The notes: generated from the letters alone by a model not told the origin. Shown: positions 34,027 through 44,019, counted from the first letter of the stretch. The stretch: DNA of 56,975 nucleotides from Smithella sp. (GCA_007244375.1 SCVW01000035.1:1-56975), one strand, 5' to 3'. Program-made: numbers and translations.

Positions 34027-35921
34027 GTATAAGGATGTTTATAAAATCGGATATACGCAGAATCACAATAGCCTTGGAAAAAGCCTTTTATTCCGAAGTT
34101 TATCTTGCTTTGGGTAAGGCCGGTATCATACATCTGGCACGTTTTTCAGAGAGGGATTCCTTAGGAGACACCGGACTTCATGAAGAAGAAACATTAGCCG
34201 GAGAAATTATTTCAGGCACAGAGTATAATCTGAATGCTCTTGCAATTACACCGGAAGAATCCGGGATATCCGCGCTCACAGTTGATAAAAATCAGGATGC
34301 CGCTCTTGTCTTTGAGCTTAAAAAGATCATCGAACGCGCAATGCGACTCAGAACAAAAATCAGGGAAAAAGAAAATATTACCGCCCGGCAGATGGAGTAC
34401 GCTGAAGTATTAAATAGAATGTCCGTCGAATCTGCCGTCATAAAAAAGGCCAGGCTCGTTAAAATAATTTTCGGCACAGTGGAAAATGCTATTGGCGATA
34501 TCTCCTCTGACAGCCGCTTTATTTTAAACATGATTGATAATTATGTTCTCGGCATTTGTCTGCCTTCGGATTACCCTGCCCTGTTTCAGTTTTTGAAAAA
34601 CTATGGATTCACCGACAAATCAGATGAAGTAAATCCTTTACCTTTGAAAATGATCAAAAGGCGATTGGAAATCCTGCAACGACGAGGTGAAATTGTCGAT
34701 ACATACCTTAATCAACTTAAGAAAGAAAAAGGGCAAATGCTTAAAGAGCTAAACAGTTCCTACCGTTGCTATGATGAAATGCTTAAAGCCATGCGGATGT
34801 CACTATTCTCATCCAAAGCAATGTTTATCACCGGTTGGATAGACACAAGGGACAGACAAAAGCTTCTGAATACTATGGAAAGAATTTGCGGCAACAGATT
34901 TATTTTCTCCGAACGCAAAGATCCGGACGCCCCGGTTAGACTACTGAACATGAAATTGTTTAAACCTTTCGAGCTTATCGTAAGAACCATGGGTATGCCC
35001 TCCAATAGCGAGATTGATCCAACACCGCTTACCGCCATCACTTTTATTTTTATGTTCGGTCTGATGTTTGGCGATCTGGGACAGGGGTTGGTATTAATGT
35101 TGTGCGGCTTTATTCTGAGAATGTACGGCGGGAAAAAGATGAAGGAGAATCTGTTACAGGCAGGAGGAATTCTGATTGCCTGCGGGATTTCTGCTGCTAT
35201 TTGCGGGTTATTCTATGGCAGCGTATTTTCCAGTGAACACGTTATACCGGCGCTTTGGTTTCATCCGACTACGCACATTATGAAACTATTCACTACGACA
35301 ATCCTAACCGGCGTTGTTTTTATCATGACGGGTCTTCTCGTTAATATCATAAATAATATCCTCAATTCGGACTATACCGAAGCTCTTCTGGAGAAAAGGG
35401 GACTGGCTATACTTGTAATTTATGCTACAATTATATTTTTTGCAGTAATTTATCAAAGAACCGGTAAGCTTCCTGCACCTTGGAAAATAAGTATTTTTGT
35501 CATTCTGCCTTTGATTTTATTTTCTTTGAAAGGTGTGCTTGGTCCTGTTTTCTTTCAGAAAGAAAAGCCACACAACATTGCAGAATACATAGTTGAGACA
35601 ATCATGGAGATTGTGGAGATTGCGTTAAGTTTGTTTGCCAACACAATATCATTCATCAGAGTCGGGGCTTTCGCGCTCTCGCATGCGGGCTTGAGCATTG
35701 TAACCTATACCCTTGCCGGAATTGCCGACCCGAACCTGAAATCCGCAGGCGCTATTATTGTAATTATAACCGGAAACATCTTCATCATCGGTTTTGAAGG
35801 TTTGATCTGCGGTATTCAGTCTATGCGTCTTGAATATTACGAATTCTTCAGTAAGTTTTTCAAAGGGGATGGAGTTGCATTTTCTCCTTTCACTTTAAAG
35901 GTAAAAACATCGGAGGTGTGA
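34023..35921 (+). CDS. ntpI: V-type ATPase subunit I (membrane stator)
   Basis: 632 residues: a cytosolic half (about 1-330) with coiled-coil arms, then about seven to eight membrane helices from PTPLTAITFIFMFGLMFGDL on. FIRVGAFALSHAGLS carries the Arg thought to face the c-ring carboxylate, and NIFIIGFEGLICGIQSMRLEYYEFF is the usual C-terminus. Starts with GTG at 34023 overlapping the stop of subunit C (GTGA), so translation is coupled. Confidence 0.93.
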   Translation: MSIRMFIKSDIRRITIALEKAFYSEVYLALGKAGIIHLARFSERDSLGDTGLHEEETLAGEIISGTEYNLNALAITPEESGISALTVDKNQDAALVFELKKIIERAMRLRTKIREKENITARQMEYAEVLNRMSVESAVIKKARLVKIIFGTVENAIGDISSDSRFILNMIDNYVLGICLPSDYPALFQFLKNYGFTDKSDEVNPLPLKMIKRRLEILQRRGEIVDTYLNQLKKEKGQMLKELNSSYRCYDEMLKAMRMSLFSSKAMFITGWIDTRDRQKLLNTMERICGNRFIFSERKDPDAPVRLLNMKLFKPFELIVRTMGMPSNSEIDPTPLTAITFIFMFGLMFGDLGQGLVLMLCGFILRMYGGKKMKENLLQAGGILIACGISAAICGLFYGSVFSSEHVIPALWFHPTTHIMKLFTTTILTGVVFIMTGLLVNIINNILNSDYTEALLEKRGLAILVIYATIIFFAVIYQRTGKLPAPWKISIFVILPLILFSLKGVLGPVFFQKEKPHNIAEYIVETIMEIVEIALSLFANTISFIRVGAFALSHAGLSIVTYTLAGIADPNLKSAGAIIVIITGNIFIIGFEGLICGIQSMRLEYYEFFSKFFKGDGVAFSPFTLKVKTSEV

Positions 35922-35922
35922 T

Positions 35923-36258
35923 ATGATTCAGAACAAACTATTAAATTATTTTGTATTTATAATTCTCTCCGGTATTGTTTGGTTCACATTTCTTCCAACT
36001 TCTATCAATGCAGCAGAGAATGTCCAAGTGAACGCAGGAGCGGATTGGATGGGTGTGGCTTATATCGCCGCAGCGCTGGCTGTGGGATTGGCCTGTATTG
36101 CCAGTGGCTTTGCTGTAGCCAGGATAGGTTCCGCGGCCATCGGTGCCGTGAGCGAAAAACCGGAACTGACAGGCAGGACGCTGGTTTTCATCGGACTGGC
36201 TGAAGGTATCGCCATTTACGGCCTGATTATTGCGATCATGATTCTGAACAAGTTGTAA
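35923..36258 (+). CDS. ntpK: V-type ATPase subunit K (proteolipid c) with N-terminal leader
   Basis: 111 residues. After a leader-like hydrophobic start (FVFIILSGIVWFTFLPTS..NAAENV) comes a single c-type hairpin: helix 1 YIAAALAVGLACIASGFAV, loop SEKPE, helix 2 FIGLAEGIAIYGLIIAI with the ion-binding Glu in LAEG. The helix-1 Gln and the Ser/Thr after Glu that mark Na+-binding rings are replaced (Val and Gly/Ile), so proton coupling is likelier (inference). A leader on subunit c is uncommon. One base after subunit I. Confidence 0.93.
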   Translation: MIQNKLLNYFVFIILSGIVWFTFLPTSINAAENVQVNAGADWMGVAYIAAALAVGLACIASGFAVARIGSAAIGAVSEKPELTGRTLVFIGLAEGIAIYGLIIAIMILNKL

Positions 36259-36412
36259 TTACATTTCCCAATCAAGATGATGCCGCAGCGGTAATGAGGA
36301 GACGACTCGCATGCGCAGGGCAGGCATCCGGCGTATTGCTAACACGTTGAGGATGCCGATCCCGATAAATCGGAACCAACAAAGGTAGCGCTTAAGTTGG
36401 AAAGGGAATAAT
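36259..36412. repeat. Palindromic repeat inside the V-ATPase operon
   Basis: Between K and F. Contains GAGGATGCCGA then CCCGATAAATCGG and CCAACAAAGGTAGCGCTT (36376-36393), a motif shared with 2183 and inverted with 55011. TTTCC-AA..AAG near 36265 and its partial inverse near 36393-36407 form outer arms. An intra-operon hairpin could lower expression of downstream genes or stabilise the upstream mRNA, which would favour the high-copy c subunit. Confidence 0.6.
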
Positions 36413-36718
36413 ATGGAAAAGATATACATCATCGGAGATATCCATACGGTAAGCGTGTTCCGCCTTTCCGGCGTGGAGGGTGTAGTATCCACTGCGGACA
36501 ATGCGCTTTCAAAACTAGAAGAGATCATCGTCAAAAGAGATGCCGGTATTGTCTTGATGACGAATGACCTTGCTGCAGATCTTCAGGCGCGCATCAGAGA
36601 GATCAACCTCAGTATGCCGAGTCCCGTGGTTATAGAAATTCCCGCTATTGATGATACCGGGGGGTTCCGTAAATCGGCTATGAATTATATTTCTGAAGCA
36701 CTTGGCATCTCACTATAG
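36413..36718 (+). CDS. ntpG: V-type ATPase subunit F
   Basis: 101 residues. KIYIIGDIHTVSVFRLSGVE, a strand with AGIVLMTNDLA, and IPAIDDTGGF are the family pattern (usual form: GD.dtv.GFrLaGv and iP....). Regulatory central-stalk subunit that binds D. Good GGAA site before ATG. Confidence 0.88.
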   Translation: MEKIYIIGDIHTVSVFRLSGVEGVVSTADNALSKLEEIIVKRDAGIVLMTNDLAADLQARIREINLSMPSPVVIEIPAIDDTGGFRKSAMNYISEALGISL

Positions 36719-36738
36719 TTTTTTAAGAAGGACTGAAC

Positions 36739-37341
36739 ATGGAGAATACAACATTGGAAAATTCAATTCGGGAAGAATCTGCCCGCGCAATTGCCGCCAT
36801 TAAAGAAAAGGAAGCCCTGGAGATCATGCATATGGATGAAATCTACTCTTCCGAGACGGATAATTTCCGGAAACAAACTGAGAGTGAAACAGAAATGCGC
36901 ATTCGTCAGGAGCTACTCAAAATTAAGAATAAAACAATTCTCGAACGCAGAAAGATCAAGCTCCGAAGTATCGAAAAGTTTATCAATCGAATTGTTGATG
37001 AGGCTGTGAAAGAAATAAGGAGTAAGCCGCATTATAAGCAATTTCTTATAGAATCGATCTGTAACTTTGTTAAAGAAGTTCAGAACGATGTTGAAATAAG
37101 GCTGTCGGCAGAAGATCTCTTTTTAGAGAAGGATATACTGGCGGCCATTGCCGCTGAAGACGGGAATCACAAAGTAGTAATTACAGCAGATGTAAATATT
37201 AAATGGGGAGGATGTCTTATCTTGGACAAGGAGAGAGGACTTATCTTCAATAATACATTGGAAAGAATTTATTTTAGAAAATCCCTTTTGATCCGTCAAA
37301 GAGTCACGAACATATTGATGAAGAATTCGCAAGATGTGTAA
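36739..37341 (+). CDS. ntpE: V-type ATPase subunit E
   Basis: 200 residues: N-terminal long charged coiled coil (about 5-100) and a C-terminal alpha/beta head with IKWGGCLILDKERGLIFNNT, the recognisable GG..... block of subunit E. Forms the peripheral stalk with G/H. AAGAAGGA site before ATG. Confidence 0.88.
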   Translation: MENTTLENSIREESARAIAAIKEKEALEIMHMDEIYSSETDNFRKQTESETEMRIRQELLKIKNKTILERRKIKLRSIEKFINRIVDEAVKEIRSKPHYKQFLIESICNFVKEVQNDVEIRLSAEDLFLEKDILAAIAAEDGNHKVVITADVNIKWGGCLILDKERGLIFNNTLERIYFRKSLLIRQRVTNILMKNSQDV

Positions 37342-37362
37342 CCCGGCAATTATGGAGTAATC

Positions 37363-39126
37363 ATGGACGAAGCATTAACAGGGAAAGTGATAGCTGTGAA
37401 CGGACCTATTGTCAAGGCAGTGGGACTTACGGGAATAAAAATGTTCGACATTGCCGAGGTAGGTGCCGACCGTCTGATCGGGGAAGTCATCAGGCTTGCC
37501 GGGGAAATCACCATAATACAGGTATACGAGGACAATACAGGCCTGAAACCGGGTGACGAAGTTATTTCATATGGACGACCGCTTTCCGTACTTCTTGGAC
37601 CGGGACTTATCGCCAATATCTACGATGGTATTCAGCGTCCGCTCGTCGGTATTTCCGAAGTTTGCGGGAGTTACATTAAAAAAGGAATCAAACTCTCACC
37701 GCTGGATGTAAACAAGAAATGGGATTTTCAACCGTTGGTAAAAGCCGGAGATGAAATCAGAGAGGGGACTATTATTGGAGAAATTCAGGAAAGCCCGCTG
37801 GTGATACACAGAGTACTTGTTCCCCTGGGAATCTCGGGAAGATTGGTTAACATTGTGAATGCCGGAGCTTACACGATTGAAGAAAATATATTTGCGATCG
37901 ATACCACTGCCGGTTTGTATAACGGAAAACTTGCCACGTATTGGCCGGTGCGCAAACCCCGCCCCAACAAAAACAGGAAAAAACCTTTTGTGCCTTTGAT
38001 CACCGGTCAGAGAATTATCGATACGTTTTTCCCTATTGCCAGAGGGGGAACCGCCGCTATCCCCGGAGGTTTTGGTACAGGAAAAACCATGACACAGCAT
38101 GCTCTGGCGAAGTGGTGTAATGCCGATATTATCGTTTATATCGGTTGTGGCGAACGCGGTAACGAAATGACTGATGTTCTTACGGATTTTCCGAAACTTA
38201 TCGATGAAAGAAACGGCAGGCCTCTGATTGAGCGTACAGTCATGATTGCAAATACATCCAATATGCCTGTACCCGCCCGTGAAGTAAGCATCTACACCGG
38301 AGTAACCATTGCTGAATACTATCGGGATATGGGATACAGCGTGGCGGTAATGGCCGATTCCACATCGCGCTGGGCGGAAGCTTTACGGGAACTATCCAGC
38401 AGACTCGGCGATATGCCGGCAGAAGAAGGATTCCCGCCTTATCTGGGAACCCGTTTGGCCGAGTTCTATGAAAGAGCTGGTCTTGTAGAAACACTTTCCG
38501 GCAGGGACGGTGATATTACCATTATCGGTGCTGTATCTCCACCCGGCGGAGATTTCTCGGAACCTGTCACGCAACATACTTCAAGATTTGTGAGATGTTT
38601 CTGGGCATTGGACAAAATATTGGCTGATGCCAGACATTATCCATCCATTAGTTGGATAGACAGCTATACAGAATATCTTACCGACATCGAGGATTGGTGG
38701 AAAAATCTTGATGACAAATGGCTAATAACAAGAAATGATGTAATGAATATTCTGCTCGAGGACCATCGGCTCGAACAGGTAGTAAAACTTGTCGGCAGTG
38801 ACGCTCTTCCGCCTTCTGAACAATACATTCTATTCTGTGCCGAAATAATCAAGAACGCCTTTTTGCAGCAGAACTCTTTCGATCCGCAGGATAAATTCTG
38901 CGCCCCGGAAAAACAGCTAAAACTTCTAAATAGTCTTTTGACTCTTTACAAAAAAGGCCTGGAACTGGTTCATAACGGAGTGTCCGTCAAAAATATTGCT
39001 ACGCAAGACGTTGTTTCAGAAATCGTTCGTCTTAAATCTGAAGTTCCCAATAAGGAGCTTACCGAAATAGATGCTTATATGAAAAGATTGGAACAGACAC
39101 TGGCAACGCTTAAAACATCGTTGTGA
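37363..39126 (+). CDS. ntpA: V-type ATPase catalytic subunit A
   Basis: 587 residues. Walker A GGFGTGKT at 235-242, the A-specific non-homologous insert before it (about 110-190), GCGERGNEM (catalytic Glu), and [10 protein letters not shown]. Binds and hydrolyses or makes ATP at the A/B interface. Length matches bacterial A subunits. Confidence 0.96.
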   Translation: MDEALTGKVIAVNGPIVKAVGLTGIKMFDIAEVGADRLIGEVIRLAGEITIIQVYEDNTGLKPGDEVISYGRPLSVLLGPGLIANIYDGIQRPLVGISEVCGSYIKKGIKLSPLDVNKKWDFQPLVKAGDEIREGTIIGEIQESPLVIHRVLVPLGISGRLVNIVNAGAYTIEENIFAIDTTAGLYNGKLATYWPVRKPRPNKNRKKPFVPLITGQRIIDTFFPIARGGTAAIPGGFGTGKTMTQHALAKWCNADIIVYIGCGERGNEMTDVLTDFPKLIDERNGRPLIERTVMIANTSNMPVPAREVSIYTGVTIAEYYRDMGYSVAVMADSTSRWAEALRELSSRLGDMPAEEGFPPYLGTRLAEFYERAGLVETLSGRDGDITIIGAVSPPGGDFSEPVTQHTSRFVRCFWALDKILADARHYPSISWIDSYTEYLTDIEDWWKNLDDKWLITRNDVMNILLEDHRLEQVVKLVGSDALPPSEQYILFCAEIIKNAFLQQNSFDPQDKFCAPEKQLKLLNSLLTLYKKGLELVHNGVSVKNIATQDVVSEIVRLKSEVPNKELTEIDAYMKRLEQTLATLKTSL

Positions 39127-39136
39127 GGATTGTAAT

Positions 39137-40528
39137 ATGTCTTCAGAAATTGAATATACCAATCTATCGGGAATATCCGGTCCCTTGATTTTCGTTGATG
39201 GAGTTAAGGACGTCGGTTACGGCGATATTGTGGAGATTCGTGATGCAACCGGTGTTTTACGTATCGGTCAGACGCTGGAAGTAGATGAACAAAAAGCCGT
39301 AGTTCAGATATTCGAGGGTACAAGTGGTCTTTCTGTACAAGGAACAAGAGTTACGTTTGTGGGAAAGGCACTGGAAATCCCCGTTGATCGTGAAATGCTG
39401 GGCAGGGTCTTCGACGGCCTGGGCAGACCGATTGACGGCGCTCCACAGATCATTACAGACAGAATGATGAATGTAAACGGCCTGCCGATTAATCCCTGGA
39501 GCAGGGAATATCCGAGAGATTTCATCCAAACAGGTATATCAGCTATTGACGGCATGAATACTCTTATTCGTGGCCAGAAGCTCCCGATATTCTCGGGAAG
39601 CGGATTGCCGCACAACCGTATTGCAGCCCAGATAGCACGACAGGCAAGAATCCTGACGGCAGAAGAAGAATTTACGGTTATCTTTGCCGCCATGGGAGTG
39701 AAATTCGACGTGGCCAGATTTTTTATCGATTCTCTTGAAGAATCCGGTGTTCTTACGCATTCCGCCATATTCCTGAGCCTGGCCGATTCTCCATCGATAG
39801 AGCGTCTCGTTACACCGCGTTCTGCACTGACGCTGGCCGAATATTTGGCCTTCGAAGAAGGCATGCACGTTTTAGTAATCCTGACTGATATGACAAATTA
39901 CTGTGAAGCACTTCGGGAGCTTTCCAGTTCCCGCGGCGAAATTCCCTCGCGCAAAGGTTATCCCGGTTACCTTTACAGCGATTTGGCTTCTGTGTATGAA
40001 CGCGCCGGACGACTCAAGGAAGGCAAAGGCTCCATCACCCAGATGCCGATTCTCACCATGCCCAGTGACGATATTTCTCATCCGGTGCCGGATTTAACGG
40101 GATATATCACGGAGGGGCAGATCGTGCTGGAAAGAGAACTCTTCAATAAGGGAATTTACCCGCCCATTGCCGGTTTGCCCTCCCTGTCCCGGCTGATGAA
40201 GGACGGCATCGGTGAAGGACGGACACGCAAGGATCATGGTCAGGTTGCCGCACAACTTTTTGCTTCTTACGCGAAAGTCAAACGCATACGGGCTCTGGCT
40301 GCCATCGTGGGAGAAGAAGAACTTTCCGATCTCGACAAAATTTATTTAAAATTCGGAACGGCTTTCGAAGAAACATTTTTATGCCAGGCTTATGATGAGA
40401 ATCGTTCCATTGAACAGACATTGGAGATCGGTTGGAAGATGCTTTCCCTGCTTCCCCGCGACGAACTGTATCGTATTGCGAGAGAAGATATCCAGCGATA
40501 CTACATACCTGAAAAGGAGAATGAATAA
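39137..40528 (+). CDS. ntpB: V-type ATPase subunit B
   Basis: 463 residues. Regulatory partner of A: the P-loop position reads FSGSGLPHN, without the GKT, as in all B subunits. [21 protein letters not shown] and [17 protein letters not shown] are characteristic. Starts 11 bases after A. The stop overlaps the start of D (TAATG). Confidence 0.96.
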   Translation: MSSEIEYTNLSGISGPLIFVDGVKDVGYGDIVEIRDATGVLRIGQTLEVDEQKAVVQIFEGTSGLSVQGTRVTFVGKALEIPVDREMLGRVFDGLGRPIDGAPQIITDRMMNVNGLPINPWSREYPRDFIQTGISAIDGMNTLIRGQKLPIFSGSGLPHNRIAAQIARQARILTAEEEFTVIFAAMGVKFDVARFFIDSLEESGVLTHSAIFLSLADSPSIERLVTPRSALTLAEYLAFEEGMHVLVILTDMTNYCEALRELSSSRGEIPSRKGYPGYLYSDLASVYERAGRLKEGKGSITQMPILTMPSDDISHPVPDLTGYITEGQIVLERELFNKGIYPPIAGLPSLSRLMKDGIGEGRTRKDHGQVAAQLFASYAKVKRIRALAAIVGEEELSDLDKIYLKFGTAFEETFLCQAYDENRSIEQTLEIGWKMLSLLPRDELYRIAREDIQRYYIPEKENE

Positions 40529-41142
40529 TGCCAAAAATGGAATTGCCCCCGACAAAATCATCGCTGCGAAAACTCAAGGAAGACCTGACTTTCGCTTATG
40601 AAGGATATGATTTGCTCAATCAGAAACGCGAAATTTTGGCCATCGAAATTGTCCGAAAAATTGAAGCTATCAGAAAAATTGAAGCTGATTTTCAGGAAGT
40701 CTTAACCCAACTCTATTCGGCATATACGGAAGCGGCTGTAGACATGGGTTCAGAAGCGATTACTTTGCAAAGCTGTTTCGAAATGAGGGGCTATTTTATC
40801 CGTACCAATTTCACAAAATTTATGGGAATGAAATTGTTAAATTACAACCTTAATCTCAAGAATAATCTTCCGGCTGTTACATTGCCGCAAACGACTGCCG
40901 CTTATGATAATGCAAAGGAACAATCACGAAAGGTATTAAAAATACTTGCCCAGTACGCAACTATTACCAAATTTATCATAATGCTTTCACGGGAGTTAAA
41001 AAAGGTGCAGCGGCGTGTAAATGCGTTGGAGAAAATATACATTCCTCAACGCGAAGAGGCAAAAAATTATATCATGAGCAGAATTGAGGAAATGGAACGC
41101 GAAGAAATCTTCGTAAAGAAGCTTATCCGGCAGCGCCAATAA
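40528..41142 (+). CDS. ntpD: V-type ATPase subunit D (central rotor)
   Basis: 204 residues; two long helices (N- and C-terminal) as needed for the rotor shaft. PTKSSLRKLKEDLTFAYEGY and RRVNALEKIYIPQ match the family (usual form: PTk..L..lk..l; RRvNALE...iP). Last structural gene of the operon, sharing one base with the stop of B. Confidence 0.94.
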   Translation: MPKMELPPTKSSLRKLKEDLTFAYEGYDLLNQKREILAIEIVRKIEAIRKIEADFQEVLTQLYSAYTEAAVDMGSEAITLQSCFEMRGYFIRTNFTKFMGMKLLNYNLNLKNNLPAVTLPQTTAAYDNAKEQSRKVLKILAQYATITKFIIMLSRELKKVQRRVNALEKIYIPQREEAKNYIMSRIEEMEREEIFVKKLIRQRQ

Positions 41143-41198
41143 CGTGCATTTTTGTTCAATAGGTCAAAAAATTAAAATCAGACGAAAGGAGATTAACC

Positions 41199-41732
41199 AT
41201 GAAGTCAAGAGACGTCTTGAAATATATGGAGATAGCTGAAAAACAAGCCCAAGACAAAAAAAAGATGCCGGCTAAGAAAACATACGCTTTTAAATATCTG
41301 GAACTGGCCGAAAAACACGCAGAGAAGATTGCCGCAAGATGGGTAAAGGATATCAGAAGCAACGCCAGAACTCCGACATACAAAAATCTGAATGAAAATC
41401 AAATTGTTTCACAGTGCATAGAGTTTTATCAGAATTTCAGTAAAATGTTTGTTTATGAAAAAATCACAGATGACGTGGTGAATTATTTTCGAAAATACGC
41501 TTTGGAATGTTACTCAATGAATGTTCCAGCAAAAGAGGCTATCTATGCACTAATATTGATGAGACGGCATATCTGGCTATACGCAGAGTTTCAGATGATT
41601 TTCAGTGCCGGAATTGCCCGGCATGAAGCACTGGATACATTGAACAGAACAATTTTGATTTTTGATTATGCAGTTTTCGAGGTAACCTGGGAATACCAAA
41701 ATTTGATAAAGAAAGACGCTGCTAAATTATAG
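41199..41732 (+). CDS. RsbRD/globin-like N-terminal domain protein
   Basis: 177 residues, all helical. IAARWVKDIRSNARTPTYKN and the following helices resemble the RsbRD N-terminal domain (a haem-free globin-like sensor found in stress-response co-antagonists). No STAS domain follows, so it is a stand-alone form. AAAGGAG before ATG. 57 bases after V-ATPase subunit D and one base before the next gene. Confidence 0.62.
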   Translation: MKSRDVLKYMEIAEKQAQDKKKMPAKKTYAFKYLELAEKHAEKIAARWVKDIRSNARTPTYKNLNENQIVSQCIEFYQNFSKMFVYEKITDDVVNYFRKYALECYSMNVPAKEAIYALILMRRHIWLYAEFQMIFSAGIARHEALDTLNRTILIFDYAVFEVTWEYQNLIKKDAAKL

Positions 41733-41733
41733 T

Positions 41734-42495
41734 ATGGACAAAGAACTTATAAAAGCATACAGGCTGTTTCTTAAAGACAGCATTCGCAAGGTCATCGACT
41801 TTTCCAAAACAGACCAGAACCGAGGTATCAACCCTCCGCCCATTGAAAAAGATTATCCTAAAGATGCAAAAATCATTGACCTTATTAAATACGGGCAGCT
41901 AGAAAATATAAGGAAGATTGATCTTAAAACGGCTATCAATAATCGTGAAAGCAGACGCTCATACAGTAACCAGCCGCTATCAATCGAAGAATTGTCTTTT
42001 CTATTATGGGCTACTCAAGGAATAAAACAGAAGCTTGATGCGGGCCACGCTTTAAGAACGGTTCCTTCCGCAGGTTGCCGTCATGCGTTGGAAACCTATC
42101 TGTGTGTCCTGAAAATCAACGGTTTGGATCAGGGAATCTATCGTTACCTCCCTCTTGAACATCAACTATTGTATGAGTTTACAGAGGATGACCTGGACAA
42201 AAAAATGTGTCAGGCTGTTTTCGGTCAAAGCTATCCCAAAGACGCGGCTGTTACATTTATATGGACCGCGATTCCCTATCGAATGGAATGGCGCTACGAC
42301 ATTGCTGCGCATAAGGTCATTGCCATTGACGCCGGTCATGTCTGTCAAAATCTCTACCTCGCCTGCGAAGCTATCGATGCCGGCACCTGTGCTATAGCTG
42401 CCTATGATCAGGAAGAAATGGATGAACTGCTCAGAATTGATGGACAGAACGAATTTACAGTATATCTTGCTTCAGTAGGGAAAAAACTGAAGTAA
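41734..42495 (+). CDS. SagB/ThcOx-type nitroreductase-family dehydrogenase
   Basis: 253 residues of the FMN-dependent nitroreductase fold. AINNRESRRSYSNQPLSIEE (FMN-phosphate Arg block), LSFLLWATQGI, RTVPSAGCRHALETYL, and DAGHVCQNLYLACEAIDAG plus ASVGKK at the end. SagB-like proteins oxidise azoline rings or act in other small-molecule oxidation. No peptide precursor, cyclodehydratase or docking partner is nearby, so a natural-product role is not supported. One-base gap from the RsbRD-like gene. Confidence 0.88.
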   Translation: MDKELIKAYRLFLKDSIRKVIDFSKTDQNRGINPPPIEKDYPKDAKIIDLIKYGQLENIRKIDLKTAINNRESRRSYSNQPLSIEELSFLLWATQGIKQKLDAGHALRTVPSAGCRHALETYLCVLKINGLDQGIYRYLPLEHQLLYEFTEDDLDKKMCQAVFGQSYPKDAAVTFIWTAIPYRMEWRYDIAAHKVIAIDAGHVCQNLYLACEAIDAGTCAIAAYDQEEMDELLRIDGQNEFTVYLASVGKKLK

Positions 42496-42555
42496 TTAAA
42501 ATATTAGTTTGAATGAAAAATAGTTCCGTAAATCATAATAAGGAGAAGCTTTTAT

Positions 42556-42603
42556 ATGAAACATTTAAGGATTGTCTATCGCAACAGTGGTTTGCGCATT
42601 TAG
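42556..42603 (+). other. 15-codon mini-ORF with strong ribosome site
   Basis: AAGGAG eight-plus bases before ATG 42556; reads MKHLRIVYRNSGLRI then TAG at 42601-42603. It may be a leader peptide or a gene remnant upstream of the exported protein at 42685. No attenuator hairpin is evident. Confidence 0.3.
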
Positions 42604-42684
42604 CACCAACGAATGTTTGAAGAATCCATAAATATTTTCCATGGATTAAAGCTAACTTGAATAAGAAATACAGGAGGTGAAATT

Positions 42685-43974
42685 ATGATAAAAAAATCTG
42701 TTGTATTATCCATAATCATTATGATTATTTTTGTTCAAGGCATTGCTTTAAGTGATGACGGGAAGACACTGAAACGCACTATTGATCCGGTTATCATTAA
42801 GGGCAAGGATTGCGGATTTATTCTCGGACACCCCATAAATAATTATAATTTATATTCCTATAAAGATGACAAGCTCAATACGATTCCTTTTCAAATAGAC
42901 AAGGTAATCAATGGTAATTATGTGCTGACATCGGGGAAAGATATATCTAAATATTCTAACAACAATTTTGATAAGGACGATGAACTTGTTTTTATGGCAA
43001 AAGATGCTGGTAATAAAATTAAAGACTATAAATTCAAAGATGCCTTATCGTGCGCTGAGATAGAAGTGATAGATCCCGAAACGTCGGACAAAGGATGGGT
43101 ATATCTAGTGTTGTACAGAACGGTAACTCAAAAATCATCCGTAAATTATGTAAATTATGATGCAGGCAACCTTACAGTAACTGCAGCAAATTATATTGCG
43201 GCGTTTGATATAAAACATCCGGTAGCGGCTTCACATTATTCTTTTTGGAAAGGACTTGGCGGTAACGGTACAAATTTAATAGACAGGGTAAAAGCCAGAA
43301 TCTCAATGACATCTATGGGAATCACATTTAACCCTACCGAGGATGATATTAAGGTAAAAGAATACGGTTATGTTGACGGGCCGGTACGCGTAATTATTCA
43401 CACAATAAACAAAACACCTTTGATGTTAGGCATCTCCATAAGTTCACCGGAGCAGGATACTATCTATTATTATACGTACGCTGAGTTTCCTTTCGCAGTC
43501 AAATTTCCGATTAAACCGTTTGCTTTCCATGCTACTATTATTGATGATTTTAGGAATTGCATGGGATGGAAATTTTACTCGTCCACAAATCCGGCAGGAC
43601 ACGTTATTAACGGTAAAATGGACGCCTCGGATAAATCTCTTGATCTATCGCCGTGGAAATGGAGTGTTCTTACCAATGAAAAATTCGGGTTTTGGTCGCG
43701 ATGCATATCTCCACCGGCATGTTCTGTAAAAGTTAATCTATATTATAACGACAATTCAAATGCTGTCGATAAACACGAAAAGGTTAAGGGAGAACTTCCA
43801 GGTATCGGATCTGATTTTGAAGAAGGCTGGTCTGATTTAAAGACCCGCTCCATAAAATTCAATCTTGTACATTTTTTTACAAAATCTTACATCCAAGGTA
43901 TGGAAAAAGAAATTTGTGATGTGCATGATAAACCATTGAAAACTTCGATAAAACCATTTAATGCAGACCGATAA
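42685..43974 (+). CDS. Exported protein, function unknown
   Basis: 429 residues with a clear signal peptide (about 1-22, VVLSIIIMIIFVQGIALS). Mature part is strand-rich with many Tyr/Asn, and contains DKDDELVFMAKDAGNKI and GPVRVIIHTINK segments, suggesting a beta-rich periplasmic or surface protein. Two or three Cys. Strong AGGAGG before ATG; followed by a strong hairpin. No family is recognised with confidence. Confidence 0.75.
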   Translation: MIKKSVVLSIIIMIIFVQGIALSDDGKTLKRTIDPVIIKGKDCGFILGHPINNYNLYSYKDDKLNTIPFQIDKVINGNYVLTSGKDISKYSNNNFDKDDELVFMAKDAGNKIKDYKFKDALSCAEIEVIDPETSDKGWVYLVLYRTVTQKSSVNYVNYDAGNLTVTAANYIAAFDIKHPVAASHYSFWKGLGGNGTNLIDRVKARISMTSMGITFNPTEDDIKVKEYGYVDGPVRVIIHTINKTPLMLGISISSPEQDTIYYYTYAEFPFAVKFPIKPFAFHATIIDDFRNCMGWKFYSSTNPAGHVINGKMDASDKSLDLSPWKWSVLTNEKFGFWSRCISPPACSVKVNLYYNDNSNAVDKHEKVKGELPGIGSDFEEGWSDLKTRSIKFNLVHFFTKSYIQGMEKEICDVHDKPLKTSIKPFNADR

Positions 43975-43992
43975 TTAGTAATGCCTTCTCTT

Positions 43993-44019
43993 CCGTTCCC
44001 GTGCACCGCACGGGAACGG
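43993..44019. terminator. Perfect hairpin between convergent genes (likely bidirectional terminator)
   Basis: CCGTTCCCGTGC-ACC-GCACGGGAACGG: a perfect 12-bp stem with a three-base loop, 18 bases after the stop at 43974 and 59 bases beyond the stop of leftward copA. Confidence 0.7.

Noticed and set aside
41734-42495. RiPP (azoline) biosynthesis cluster
   Set aside because: The SagB-like enzyme has no YcaO, docking protein or precursor peptide nearby.
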